DNA of 64,000 bases from Strongylocentrotus purpuratus (Eukaryota; Echinodermata; Echinoidea; Camarodonta; Strongylocentrotidae): positions 11,372,342-11,436,341 of the forward strand of contig NW_022145611.1 of assembly GCF_000002235.5 (NCBI RefSeq). The letters run 5' to 3'. The notes below the pieces were generated by a model. That model did no database searches, was not told where the DNA came from, and saw only the letters and a program-made list of their open reading frames with translations. Each line of letters opens with the position of its first letter. Positions within the stretch are counted from its first letter, which is position 1. Made by a program: the position numbers and the translations under genes. This document shows positions 38,933 to 50,100 of the stretch, in pieces.

Positions 38933-41900
38933 TAAAGAAAAGTACTACATTAACATCAAAAACATTTGAGACATATGGGCATATAGCTTCCTGTACATGT
39001 AGTTCCCAAACCTTTATACCCTTCTATTGATACATAATAACATACCCATTAGAAGATAGGCCTAATAAAGTATTCATATTTCTTATTACACCTGTCTCTG
39101 TAGTGATGATTAAAACAAATATTGAGGATCTATAAAATGACAAATGCAAAAATCAGCTACATGTACCGTATACAGTCTTTCCTGGTTGATTTTATACAGA
39201 CCGAGTAAACTGGTTTTCTGATGTGAAAATTTTTGTACTGTACATCAGCATATGTTAGTTTTGTTAAATATTGAACAGGATTTTTCAATTTCCCTGTAAA
39301 TTTTAGACATCTACCATTTAGTATTGATCTTGAAGTTGTGCAAGATAACACAGGAAATAAATTCAGGGAGACACATACCGGTAAATGAAAAACCCAATAC
39401 TGCACACGGAAAAAAGGAATCTCGTTTAAGCAGAGGGGGTTATTAATGAATAGATACTCTTTGACATACGTCCAGTTACATCTCACCAAGCCCTAGCTCA
39501 TACAAAGAGTCCCATCTATTACTATTATATCCCCACCCTGACTGCATGTTGCTGAAGCATCCCATAGACCGTGCAAGAAGTATATGGCCCTCGACAGAAA
39601 GGAGAGAGACTTACAACTAGAAAAAGATAAACAATCTAGTCATGTCAACCAATAATATGACAATACAAATGAGAAAAATTCCTCATCCCCCAACCCCGCC
39701 AGGTTACGAGCACTTTTCCCCCTTGGCAGACATCAGTCGTGGCAGAGTCCCGATGCCGTTGTTGTCATACATGCATGCCTGCCCGTACACACGCACCACG
39801 CATGCAGGCAGGCAGGGACAAGATAAGTACAGTGGGAGGTAGATAGATATACATCATAAAATATGACTCGTACATCCAGCATAAGATTCTTCTTGGTTGC
39901 TCTCGACAACAGCGGCGGAGCAACCTCCCAACACAAGAAATCAAGTAACCTCTCAGAAAAGTGCAAACATTGGTATGCAATGGACTCAATTTTTTTTCTC
40001 CCGCCTTTCCCTTTCTCATCTCTCGCTCGTATTTTTCTTGGAGCATGCATGCACTGCTAGCCACAGCTAACAATTTTGATATCTTGCATGCACGATAGAG
40101 TCCCGTCCGTCGGTCGTGATTGGAGCCGGTATGACACGCCGTGGCAAGCATACTCAAGTACCCTTGTTAAGCAAGTGTAACAATATTAGCAAGAGATGAG
40201 GAATCATCTTCTTCATCATCATCATCATATTCAACATTCATCTACTCAGTACTGGTAGTTCAATTTTTTTCAAATCTTAGGTCCATTCATCTAGTTCAAT
40301 TCAAGATTACACACTTTCATTTCCTTTGAATGCATAAACATTACCTAAATCACATTTACTAACCCTCAGGATAGCAAAGTTATTCAGATAGAAAAAAAAA
40401 TCTGTTCTTTCTCAAAGACTACTTACTTATTATACTCAATTAAAAAAATTTGATCTAAAAATTATTTGTGTTAAGACGTTCTAATCCAGGTGAATGATGA
40501 ATGAGATTATAAATGTTATCTTGAAATGAACAAGTTATTTCTTTGAAATAGATAACCTGCCTTCGTTTTTGTTTATTGGATATCATCTGAATTTCTCTAG
40601 GAGAAATCCTTCTGTATGTGAAATCTAATCCATATATATATATGGATCTCTTTCAAGATATATAACATGATTGTCTTGGATAACAAGCATTTCCAATTTT
40701 TTTCTTAGTATCTTATCATTCATCCAACTGTACAAAAATCAAAGCTAAAAACATATGTTTTCTTGGAAAATACAAATGTTTTTCTCTGACCTGCTCCTCT
40801 TTTCTTCTCCATTTCCTATTTTGGGGGTAAAATGATTAAGTATATACCAGGAAGTATTTCTTTGGCAGCAACATAAAAGTCCTGTACCATAAGGATGATT
40901 CCTTTCTTGAAATTTGACCCTCAAATAAAGTCCTACTGCTGTTTCTTGTTTCACCATTTTTTTGATTTTGCTGGTCATTTTGCTAGAATTCTAAGTATTC
41001 CAGGAAGTCTTTCTCTTGGATATCAAGACATAGATCCTGGTCGGGTGAATAACCGCTAGATTCAAAAATTAAAATGAAGATTAATTTTTTTTTATAGTTA
41101 TCTTATGATCAACTTCATTCCTTTCTTCTTTTGAACTTGAGTTTAACATAAGCTTGAATGCCTTGGTCATGAATTTCATAATCATAAGCACTGCTTGAGG
41201 TTTATTTCAAAGTGTGTCTCTTCTATTGTTTCTTGTATTAGAAACAACCCTTCCACGACTCCTCACCTAGAAGTACAGCACTCTAAATAAGGAGATATCT
41301 CTTTTCCTTCTGTTCATAAACTTCCTTTTAAAAATCCCTACTAAACTGAAAATAGGACAGATTGACCAAAAGTACATGATTCACATTAAAATCAGATCAC
41401 ATACATGCATGTGTGACTTTCAGAAAAAACCACTAACAGAAAGCCTAAAATATGGCTCCCCCCAAAAAAAAACACACACACACACTGATAAAATGTTGCC
41501 ATTTAAAAACTGAGTGTCTTGATAGTTTACAGAAGACTTAACGAAATATTCAGAAAGCAACTTTTAATTTCCTTCTACGTTTTTCTACAATTTTGAATCA
41601 GTTTCAAAGGCACAATCCATAAACTATTAAAACAGATTTCTAGCAAGGGTAAAGAACAACGCCCATTTTCAAAAAATCAACATGATGGAATTGCATCCGT
41701 TTTACTTGCTACATGTAGCATCATGTCAATACATTCCTCATGAGCAAATTCAGCAAACAGAAAGGAATGGTACAGGTACATGCATGTCAAGTTGCTATAG
41801 ATGTGGTTACTAAGGGACATGTCACATTATTACAGTAACCCCCCCCCCCCTCCACTTACATGCGCCCCTCCTTTACACAAACACATATTCGACAGGTCTG

Positions 41901-44900
41901 TTCACGTTACGTGTATCCACTGCAAATATCCTCCCAACCATCTTCTTCCGACGAGGGGGGGGGGGGGGTGGGCTTGCCTCCACATGACATACGATTACGG
42001 CGCGAGGGGCTGAAATCTCCACTATCCTTAAATTGCTAAATAAAGATCTACAGGTAGGGATTGATTGAGTGTAGTACGCACACCGCGCTGTCATTCAATG
42101 CCCCATGTAACGGGAACATTAGCATCGCTAGCAGCAAGAAAACCGCCAGCCTAGCTCCTCAACTGCCCCAGTTAAATACATTAATATAAATGACTCTCTC
42201 TTACATGCTAGTGAACCCTCCCCTGCACTTTTGCTCAAGAATCTTGTCTCTTTGAAGTTTTCGACCTTTTTTGTTGTTGTTATGGTCCTTGGTTTTCTAT
42301 TCATGGTCTCTACGTTGTTGCTCTGTCTGTACGCATGTTCACTTTTAGCTAATTGTGAATGTCATCAATGAACGTGTAACAATTCCCACTTGAAGCTTCC
42401 TCATAGGAAAACACTCAGCCTAATGAACCTATCATTCAATCATTTAACTAACAGAATGTCAATTAACATTATAGAATAATTCCTTCAAAGCAATGTATAT
42501 GATCTAATCATACAAGCTGATAACAATGCAATACAATTTCAGAAATCCTTTACATTAAATTTCCTTCAAATTCTTATATGTTATCATATACTCATATACT
42601 CATATACATGAACGGTTCTATATCACAACATGGTTTAATCCCTATCCTCATCATCATCACTATTACTCTCCTCCTTCCCCTCCTCCTCCTCCTCCTCCTC
42701 ATCAATACTAATCATTTCTCAATCTATGAGAAACCTTTCCTAAACCCTGACTAAACACTGCCGAACACACACACACCGCAGTCTTTTATGATGCAATAAA
42801 CCATCAATTCTTCGGCAAATGAGCTCGTAATACCCTTTTAATGACCATGAATTGGCAACACCTTCCACAAGCGACTGCTCAAATCCGCTGATTAATTAGA
42901 ATCATGGGGCCCCTTCGCCTGCCAAGTGTTTCTTTTCACTGAAACAGCCAAACGTGTTCTTCCTCAAAACAATCAAATGACTCCAATGTCACGTCCTCCC
43001 CATTGCTCCATTACTGTAGACTGTAAAGATTCTACTTTCCTATTAGAATTAACACTGTAACAACCTGTGCTATTGTACTATGAGCAGTGTTTAGTAGCTC
43101 AATAAATCGTGTTCACAAAGAAGAACAAAACAGATCTCGGCACAAGCAATGGCTCCCCAAAGAAAAGTAGTCGACAGATAATAGAAGAACAAAAAGATAA
43201 TAGGAGAATAGGAAAAAGGGAGAAAGAGAAGGAAAGAGAAGGAAAGAGAAGGAAAGAGAGGGAAAGAGAGGGAAAGAGAAGGAAAGAGAGGGAAAGAGAG
43301 GGAAAGAGAAGGAAAGAGAAGAAAGAGAGGTAAAAGATGCTCAGGGTACAAGACTAAATGAAAAGGAGTATTAAAAGGCAAGAAAGGGGCTGGATGATCA
43401 TTGGAATGAGAAAGATAAAAAACACAAAAACTATAGGCCCCATTAAACACAAATATAAGAGCACAACAATCTTAATGGACGAACGAAAGACCCATAAATA
43501 AAAAAAAACTATTAGGGGCAATCAATCCATGTTTTCCAATGTAATTGTCTCTTTGACCCATTAAAGTCTAAAAGCAAGAAAGAACACAGGATAACGTCCA
43601 GTACATGTTAATGAAAGTGAAGCAGTCTCAAACGGATTAACTTTTATCTAGGGCGCAACCAGCCGGCCTTTACAAAGCATCAACATCGGATCGCCTGATT
43701 GGACCTTTAAAGGCAATGAGGTTGTTACCATGGTGATGGATGAGTGATGAGGCAAGGAAGACATGGAGGAGGATGGGAGCAGGATGGAAATTGACTCATT
43801 ACCATGATGGATAATTGTCGTTAATCTCGCTGTCGTGAGATTCCGACAGATTTGAGGGGAGGCGTTCAGTTTTTCCCTTCATGTAATTTTTCAGCTCCTT
43901 CCCAAATCACCCGCAGGGCGCATTTGGGGAAGGCGTAGTGCGACTTCACGCGAACTGATTACAATTAATCAATTACTCAGCTTTAGGGATAACAATGATG
44001 ATCACATGTGAAGCAGCCTGATTGAATATATCTTCAAAGGTGTGACGTATTTATCAATTCACATGCATGACTTATATCATGATAGCTACTCATAATAACA
44101 TCTCCGTATTTTCCGTAACATACTGTATATTTAAATGTAAATGTGAAAGACATATATGCATTATAACCACATCCTTATGAAATTCTCAAAATATCTCCCA
44201 GTTCCTGTAGACTTACGACATTACATATCCTCTTAAAGATAATGACAAATGCAGATGTCAGCACACAGCAAAATGGGTGAAAATCAGGAATGAACACTTA
44301 TAAATTGCACTGATCACTTCGAACCATTGTCCACAGCCCCTTGTAAAATTCTTATTTTGTTGTCATGGGAACAGGCGAGAATTTGGTGAAGTTGACCTGG
44401 ATCAAGGTCAAATCTGGAGAAGCAACTGTTGTGGTTTATTGGTTGAGTCTGGTCTACAGCTAGAGGGGTCATTAACTTGTAATTTAGATTTGACAGAACT
44501 TGAATGGCAGTAAACCATTAGGGAGGGGCAGTACAGAATCATCTCGTTATGTGAGGGGGGGGGGGGGGCAAGGTAGTAGATCTAGAAGAATTACCAAGTA
44601 GAAAGAAAATGAAAACAAAGAATTCTTTGGAATGCCTTCATAATATGATTAAAGCAACACTGTGCAAATTTGCTATTACATGGATTTAGCTGCCGATACT
44701 ACCCCATTTAAATACATATGTGTGGAGAAGTCTTCCTGTGACTAAGTTTTTCTGATTGAAAATGCTACTAAGAGTCTCTTTAAACTAAAGCAATATTTAA
44801 GCTGAGAGGCAGAAAGACCTTACTTGTCAATTGGCATAGATTAGCATCCTTTTGGCACTCAGCAAAAATGAAATCTTATGAAAGTCGAATTCCAACCTCC

Positions 44901-46102
44901 CTCCCCCCCCCAAAAAGTTAGAATTTTAGTGAAGAGATTGATTGATGCTCTATTCAAGATTAGTGAGTTAGGTGTTACGTAAAAGAAGCCGTGTCCATCC
45001 TTAATTTTCACCCCTTACTTTCAAGACTGCATGATCTTTTAGATAGTTTTGCTTTGATTTTCTACAAGGAAAAACAAGAATGGTGTGGGCGTCACACCAG
45101 AAGAAGGAAAAAATGAGTAAAAAAACTTGATCAGCCAGACTCCTGTTGCTACAGTAACCAAATATGTTTGCCACAGATGTTTCAAATATCAGGGAGAGCT
45201 AGCGCAGCTCCACCAGGCTAGCTGAATCCAACACATAACACACAATCTATTGAACTATGACCTTTCTTCATACACCAAGTGCTGGGAGACGAGACGAAAA
45301 AAAATATGCAATATGGGGAGAGAGGAGAGAGGGAATAATATAGATTTTCCCCTCCAAAAGAAACTGGAGTGGTTTAGATTAAAGATGATAGCAGGAAACA
45401 GACTACATGACACAAATTGGTAAAATATTGACGTTCATGCAGCATCTTCAATTATGAAAGCCCACTATCCCATCTCTCTGGGCAGTGTAGCATTGATTAT
45501 TGCACGATTTCAGCCTGTTCGGTAGATCCGCCTCCTCCGATTGCAATTATATACCCCTCCATTGCAGCATACAGTCTCTCAGTCCTACCAATATGCATGT
45601 ATTTTCTGCTCAATCATGAAATGGAGAATGCTACGATGTACTCTCCATGTACTATATTCCCCCTCTCTCTCTCTGTCTCTCTCTCTCTGTCTCTCTCTCT
45701 CTGTCTCTCTGTCTAACTTTTGCTGTATTTCTTGCTATCAACTCGCTTTCACTCATTTTGCTTCCACTCCTAAATCCTCCTTTAATTAAGTTTCTAAAAT
45801 AGTTTGGCCTATCTTCCATTCCTTTTAATTGTCTATTTGTCTCTATCCTTTCTCTCTCCCTCTATATGTACCACTCTTTGCCTGTCTCTCCCCATCTCTC
45901 TTTTTCAATGAATCTTTCATCTAGACTCCACTCCCTTTAAAGACTGATATGTTTCCATTTATCTTCTTTTTCTTTCAAAGCTAGCTCTGAACACTTTTTA
46001 CCTCATACACTACAATTACTGCGTTGCTAATTTGCTATCTCAAGACTACACCTCCCTCATCAACTTTCTATAACATATTCTTCCCCGTTCTCATTTTCTC
46101 CA

Positions 46103-46148
<46 letters not shown>

Positions 46149-46171
46149 CTCGCCTCTCCTCCCCCTCTCTC

Positions 46172-46224
<53 letters not shown>

Positions 46225-47095
46225 GCATCTCACTTTCTCTTCTATTCAAATGCCATGTGCAACTCTTTTATTTTTTTCGTTGGGTCAATTTCACTAGCTT
46301 TCTCTATTGCCTCTGGTGTGTTTTTGCAGACAGCGAATATATGCAGCATGCAGCACTCCGTTTGAGCTCTGCCGCAGTGTATTTGTTTGTGCAGCCCGGA
46401 ATTAAAATAAACCCTCCTTTTCTTAGTTATAGTTTGTTTTTTTCCTTCTTCTATTTCTCTGAATGCAATATGGTTTAGATAAACAGTGATGCACACCATG
46501 AGCTGGCGAGTGTTGATTAAATTCCACATTTTTATTTGTTCCTTTATGTCATCTATTCCTTTTGCAATTCACTGAGCTCACATGTTGGCAATGATAGAGC
46601 CTGTCGTCAACAAATGTGCCCTTTTCCTCCATCAAGGCTGGTTTTTCATTCTGTAACCAGTTTTCCTTGCATACATCTCTGGTAGTTTATGGAATTACTT
46701 GTAACTTGGTGATTGTTGATGTTTTCATTACAAGCTACTGCATGATTTTTAAATCCTATTTTTTATAAAAGTATTTTCCGTGAGCTCCTACCTCCTTTCT
46801 CCATCTACCCACACCCTTTCATCCAAACACCTCCGCCCAACAATCTGTACTAAGACTTACGTTCAGGTTTCATGCCCACATCGAGGCATTTCTGGAGTCG
46901 GCAGGCCGGGCAGTGCCGCCTGGTGTAGAGGTCCATCACACAGTTTCCATTGGCTTCGCAGGTAAACTTTGCCTTACTCTTGATCTTGCGACCGAAGAAA
47001 CTTTTACAGCTCTCACACGAGACCACCGTGTAGTGCAGACCGCTTGCCTTGTCGCCGCACACCAGGCACTTCTGCTTGGAGTAGTCCACCGACAT
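23995..47095 (-). CDS. NR1-type nuclear receptor (VDR/PXR/HR96/DAF-12-like), complete, 509 residues
   Basis: A ligand-regulated transcription factor expected to act in the nucleus. Coding exons on the minus strand are 47095-46861, 32746-32469, 25503-24732 and 24239-23995. Their phases fit exactly (1, 0, 1) and give 509 residues plus TAA. Residues 10-70 form the two C4 zinc fingers (Cys 10, 13, 27, 30 and 46, 52, 62, 65) with P-box ESCKS. RRHCPACRLQKC and GMKPER-VWDEKR follow. The hinge runs to about residue 320, with a Lys-rich patch, a Ser-rich stretch and the motifs LKEEP and IKKEP. The ligand-binding domain has the signature AFTKAIPAFRRLPYDEQ at residue 331 onward. The terminal exon has the helix-10 motif KLTDVRDL and the AF-2 core LISEIF near 502-507. 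P-box type and long hinge recall the HR96/DAF-12 branch; the LBD is also close to VDR/PXR/LXR/EcR types. The start is the first ATG of the DBD exon. An extra 5' exon is possible. The exact NR1 subgroup is uncertain. Confidence 0.9.
24240..24731 (-). other. Nuclear receptor intron 3
   Basis: A 492-bp A+T-rich intron with donor GTAAGA at 24731 and acceptor TTAG at 24240. The duplicate after the gap is cut by the window end inside the equivalent of this intron. Confidence 0.8.
24732..25503 (-). CDS. Nuclear receptor exon 3: distal hinge and first part of ligand-binding domain
   Basis: 257 codons plus one base, starting after the acceptor CTTCAAACAG with PNGKIDEILRKM. The first ~150 residues are Met/Pro/Lys-rich linker with two SUMO-type motifs (LKEEP around residue 263, IKKEP around 290). 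Helix 3 to helix 7/8 of the LBD follow, with the signature AFTKAIPAF, LIKNAILEVLMLR and GSEWSFESM. It ends in TIISPG at the donor GTAAGA. Confidence 0.9.
27839..27857 (+). repeat. Dispersed 19-nt motif, copy A
   Basis: Reads TTAATGCCCTTCTGGCTCT. Near-identical copies are at 28836-28853, 34884-34902 (minus strand) and 47656-47674. It is probably the conserved end of an interspersed repeat family. Confidence 0.6.
28132..28200. repeat. (GA)n microsatellite
   Basis: A nearly pure GA run with a few GAAA interruptions. Open frames through it encode Arg-Glu or Leu-Ser repeats and are not genes. Confidence 0.95.
28836..28853 (+). repeat. Dispersed 19-nt motif, copy B
   Basis: TTAACGCCCTTCTGGCTC, one substitution from copy A, preceded by TATATATGAA. 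Confidence 0.55.
29351..29475. repeat. Poly-C tract followed by (GA)n microsatellite
   Basis: 18 consecutive C's (29351-29368), then GA-rich repeats to about 29475. Confidence 0.95.
31520..31690. repeat. (GA)n/(GAAA)n microsatellite
   Basis: Imperfect GAGAGAAA repeats, Ser/Leu-rich when read on the minus strand. Not coding. Confidence 0.92.
32204..32381. repeat. Foldback element with GGGCCC ends and internal tandem repeats
   Basis: The left end reads GGGCCCTAGCTGTCTTA, then ACAAAGAGTTGATATCAA. The right end has GGATCAATCG, then CTCTTTGTAAGACGGGGCCC, so the ends are inverted and imperfect. Inside is a 19-bp tandem repeat (ACTTGCGATTGATTGGAGG type, about three units from 32268). The right end is itself an exact tandem pair of a 25-bp unit (32332-32356, 32357-32381). 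Both flanks carry AGAAGT, a possible but weak target-site duplication. Confidence 0.6.
32469..32746 (-). CDS. Nuclear receptor exon 2: hinge with Ser-rich stretch
   Basis: Acceptor CCTTACAG, then the DBD C-terminal extension VWDEKRLETRK, a basic run (RKNKKKQKE) that could serve as a nuclear localisation signal, Gln/Pro residues and a Ser/Thr-rich stretch. It ends TNSNAK at the donor GTAACT. Its phases (enters in phase 1, exits in phase 0) match its neighbours. Confidence 0.88.
34884..34902 (-). repeat. Dispersed 19-nt motif, copy C
   Basis: On the minus strand it reads exactly as copy A (TTAATGCCCTTCTGGCTCT), followed by CAATTG. Confidence 0.6.
35448..35455. promoter_or_regulatory. Perfect CRE palindrome
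   Basis: TGACGTCA, the full CREB/ATF site, within GATGACGTCACTCAG. A second one lies 622 bp away. Occupancy is not known. Confidence 0.35.
36070..36077. promoter_or_regulatory. Second perfect CRE palindrome
   Basis: TGACGTCA inside a G+C-richer block of receptor intron 1 that also holds GTGAGTCACGCG. It may mark an intronic enhancer or alternative promoter. Confidence 0.35.
38880..38932. repeat. (GA)n microsatellite
   Basis: GA run following a broader GA/GAAA-rich purine stretch from about 38690. Confidence 0.93.
42673..42702. repeat. (CCT)n microsatellite
   Basis: Short TCC/CCT run within a pyrimidine-rich segment. Confidence 0.85.
43206..43332. repeat. 10-bp purine minisatellite (GGAAAGAGAR)n
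   Basis: About ten regular units of GGAAAGAGAA or GGAAAGAGAG, all purine on the plus strand, preceded by degenerate units. The open frames on both strands are repeat translation. Confidence 0.9.
45660..45716. repeat. (TC)n with regular G interruptions
   Basis: TCTC repeats broken by TGTC about every 8-14 bases. Confidence 0.9.
46108..46226. repeat. (TC)n microsatellite
   Basis: Two long CT runs separated by CCTACTCGCCTCTCC. Not coding. Confidence 0.93.
46861..47095 (-). CDS. Nuclear receptor exon 1: DNA-binding domain
   Basis: The acceptor TTATCCAG ends at 47106; ten bases later the ATG opens the frame. 78 codons plus one base encode a short N-terminus and both zinc fingers. The P-box is ESCKS; the D-box interval between Cys46 and Cys52 is EANGN. 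After the P-box the sequence is FFGRK where most receptors have FFRR or FFKR. The donor is GTAAGT at 46860. The short A/B region (nine residues) is unusual unless an upstream coding exon exists. Confidence 0.92.
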
Positions 47096-47105
47096 TTTCT
47101 CAAAC

Positions 47106-50100
47106 CTGGATAAAAGATAAAGAAAAAAATAGGATGGGTTACTTAATCAGTCAATCAATGATTAATATAATCAATTGTGAGGAGGGTACAGACAGTTTGA
47201 AAGAAATGCAGACATAAAATTCTGCCACGGAGTATGATAACACTGAATTTGTAGACAAGCCACAACAGACAAGTATTACAATACGCACTAAGAAAGACAT
47301 ACATAAAGCAGAAGCTTAATTTTTAATTCACACATATCTCATGGCAGATATGAAAAAGCATAATCTGCATACAATACACTAACTTTTGATTGAAAACTTA
47401 GTTCAATGCCCCTAAATATTTCTACACATTCTTTTCCATTTTTTCCCAAACGTGTGAACACAGAAATGCGAGTCAACAGAAAAAAAATAAAACTGATGAG
47501 GGTAAAAGTCTTGGGACATAAACAACGCAGTTTTCATAAACACTCTTCTATGATAATTGATGAAATCAACGGAAATGGAAACATATGCTGTAGGATGAAT
47601 CAACATCCCCTGCTGAAAATCAGAAGGACATTATCTCAACTCATTCTATATAGTGTTAATGCCCTTATGGCTCTAAGTAGATGACATATACCCAGACAGC
47701 GTAGGTTATGAACCCTTTACACTTCACAAGCCACTGACTAGGGGGAGACAAAAATGATGTCCCACCAGACCATTCCTGCGTCCACAAATCTTTAGATGGG
47801 CATTTCGGCATTTCTATTTCATCAAATTAAAGCCCAATCTAGCTAATACTTGGTCAGGAAGTCCAGCTTCTAGCTCCCGCTACATTTGCTGTTTTTAAAA
47901 GCTACATCAATACGTCTCCTTCCAAAATATGAGCAGTGGTGGGGGAGGAAAGAAAAGTAGAGCAATAAATTTCTTGTTAAGAGTGGATGTCGGCTGGTAA
48001 GTGCACACGTTAAGGCTATGGGTTTGACGAGACAACTGCATGATATGGACAGATAACTAATGTGCGAGTCTTTTTCTGGATGCTTCTGTAAAGGCACTTT
48101 GCGAGCCTGAATTATGTCTTGAATGTTTTATCATGCATTAGCAGTATCATCACATCTTCCATTTGCAGCATATCTCCACACCTTGATATTTCAACTTCCC
48201 CCCGTAGAAAGCGTTCAAGAGCTTCATTACAAAACAATCAGAGGCACCTATCTGCCTTTCTGTCCCTTTTTTAATTTTTATTCCACACTCTCTTAATCCA
48301 AAATATTGGACTCTGACTGACCTTCTCATATTTCCTCATCATCTTTCACATCTCACTTTCTATTTTCTCTCTCATCCTGTCCTTTTATACATGCCTCACA
48401 GTGAGAATGTTAAAATTTATTCTTCCACTCTGTTTTCTTCTGTCATTCCTTCTTCCATCATCCCCCTCACCCCCATTCCTCTTTCACCCTGGTGGTTCCC
48501 CCATCCCTTATTACCCCTCTCCCACTCCTCATCCTCTTCTCGACACCCCCTCCCCTCCCCTTTTCCTCCCCTTCTATTACCCGTTTCCTGTGTGTGCCTG
48601 CATAATGCAACTGCAGTGATGATATCCAAATGTCATATTGACAAACGAATGATTCTTGCTTTGGTCAGGAACATACAAATGCAACCTTTCGCTTTTAACC
48701 AAAAGCAGCTTCACATCTGCTTTCAACCGCTGCAGCAAATCGTGTATAGCGGACGGTCTTGTAAATGAGGGGGAAAGCTAACATATGTCTCTCACTCTCT
48801 TGGTTTGCATTCAACAGTGTATGACGTTCATCACACCTACAAACGTTAGAAAGGACTACAGAGATTTTTGTTTTTCCACATTTCATCTCATACCTGAAAT
48901 CGGTTTTGATCAATGTATATATTTGGAGTTAGCAAAGAATCTTTTTGATGACAAGGTTCCAAATATAAACAGAAATGGTTTGGATCAGTCTTGATTGTAA
49001 ACCTGAATATAGACAGCACCTGGTCTTTTTCAGAATCAATAACTATTTATCATTACCTGATATGAAATCAACTTATTTCTTCAAGGCAGTTGCCAAGTCA
49101 CATATCAATATTTGGGCTTGTATTTGGTTAATGTTTTGTAAGACATAGACATGACATGGAATATATGATACGGGGTGGTTTAAAATATTCCTGGAAGTAG
49201 TATGACGTCCATCAAGGATTATGTTTGCATTTCTAACAGGATCTGCAGGGTGGTATTTTGTGTCAAATTCTGATCAAACCCAAGCGGATAAAATCCATCT
49301 AGACTGTTGCTTTAGTACAATGTAGACATAACATCTCTGTATTGCACCTGCAATAATATGCCCGATCATGGACTTGCTAAGATGGAGATGAAAAAAAGAG
49401 AGAAAAATCTGTTATTGTAGACTTTGGCACCTAATTGCGAAATACAATCAGGTCGAAAGGCCATTCAGAGGGAGGGAGAACTTGCTGCTACCAGTGTATG
49501 GTGTCTTTAAGAAGCAGTTGGCGAAGGAAAACAGAAGGGTGACAAAAACCAGGGGGTTGGGATTGGAAGAATGTGTGAGATTGAATGTTTGTCAATGAAG
49601 ATTTCCCAGCAATCCTTAATACGCAAATGCACAATGTTGCTTACTCATACGAGCATGCACAATTAACAGACCTGTTTCTATCGGTTTGAAGAAAAGAAAT
49701 GAGAAGAGCATAAAAAGCTAAGAAAAACATCCCTTCGTCCTCAAAAATGGGTCCAATTCATCTGGTACTTTATGAACACATGAGATGCAGAACAGAGGTG
49801 TGAAAGGAGAGCTAACCACTTTTTAAAGTGCCAACTGGCAGTCAGAGAAAAAAAGAGAAGAGAGAGAAAAGGGGAAAAAGATAAGAGGGGGATTTTGTTG
49901 ATATGGCCTACTGTGTCAAAACTGCAACAAAAGAGAGCCCATTTTACACATGGATGGATGAATAAACCGAGTTTTCTTTTCTTTCGAGGCGAGCGAGTTG
50001 CAGAGTACTATCGTCTGCCCCAGCTTGCATTGAGAGAAGGGCTAGCTACTCACACAAGTAGAGCATGCATAGTCACACTGTAAGAGAAAGAAACACTTGC

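Larger units (their letters stand above)
32747..46860 (-). other. Nuclear receptor intron 1 (about 14 kb)
   Basis: No exon seen on either strand. It holds microsatellites, a 10-bp minisatellite (43206-43332), poly-C/poly-G tracts (for example 36858-36874), one 19-nt dispersed motif (34884-34902) and two perfect CRE palindromes. G+C-richer blocks at about 34120-34480, 35930-36290 and 43640-43950 are candidates for intronic enhancers or an internal promoter. Confidence 0.6.

Noticed and set aside
40628..40647. Perfect 20-bp palindrome centred on (TA)n
   Set aside because: Mostly TA dinucleotide repeat, which is self-complementary by nature.
43729..43745. Possible X-box (GTTACCATGGTGAT)
   Set aside because: The right half-site does not match RGYAAC, so the palindrome is incomplete.
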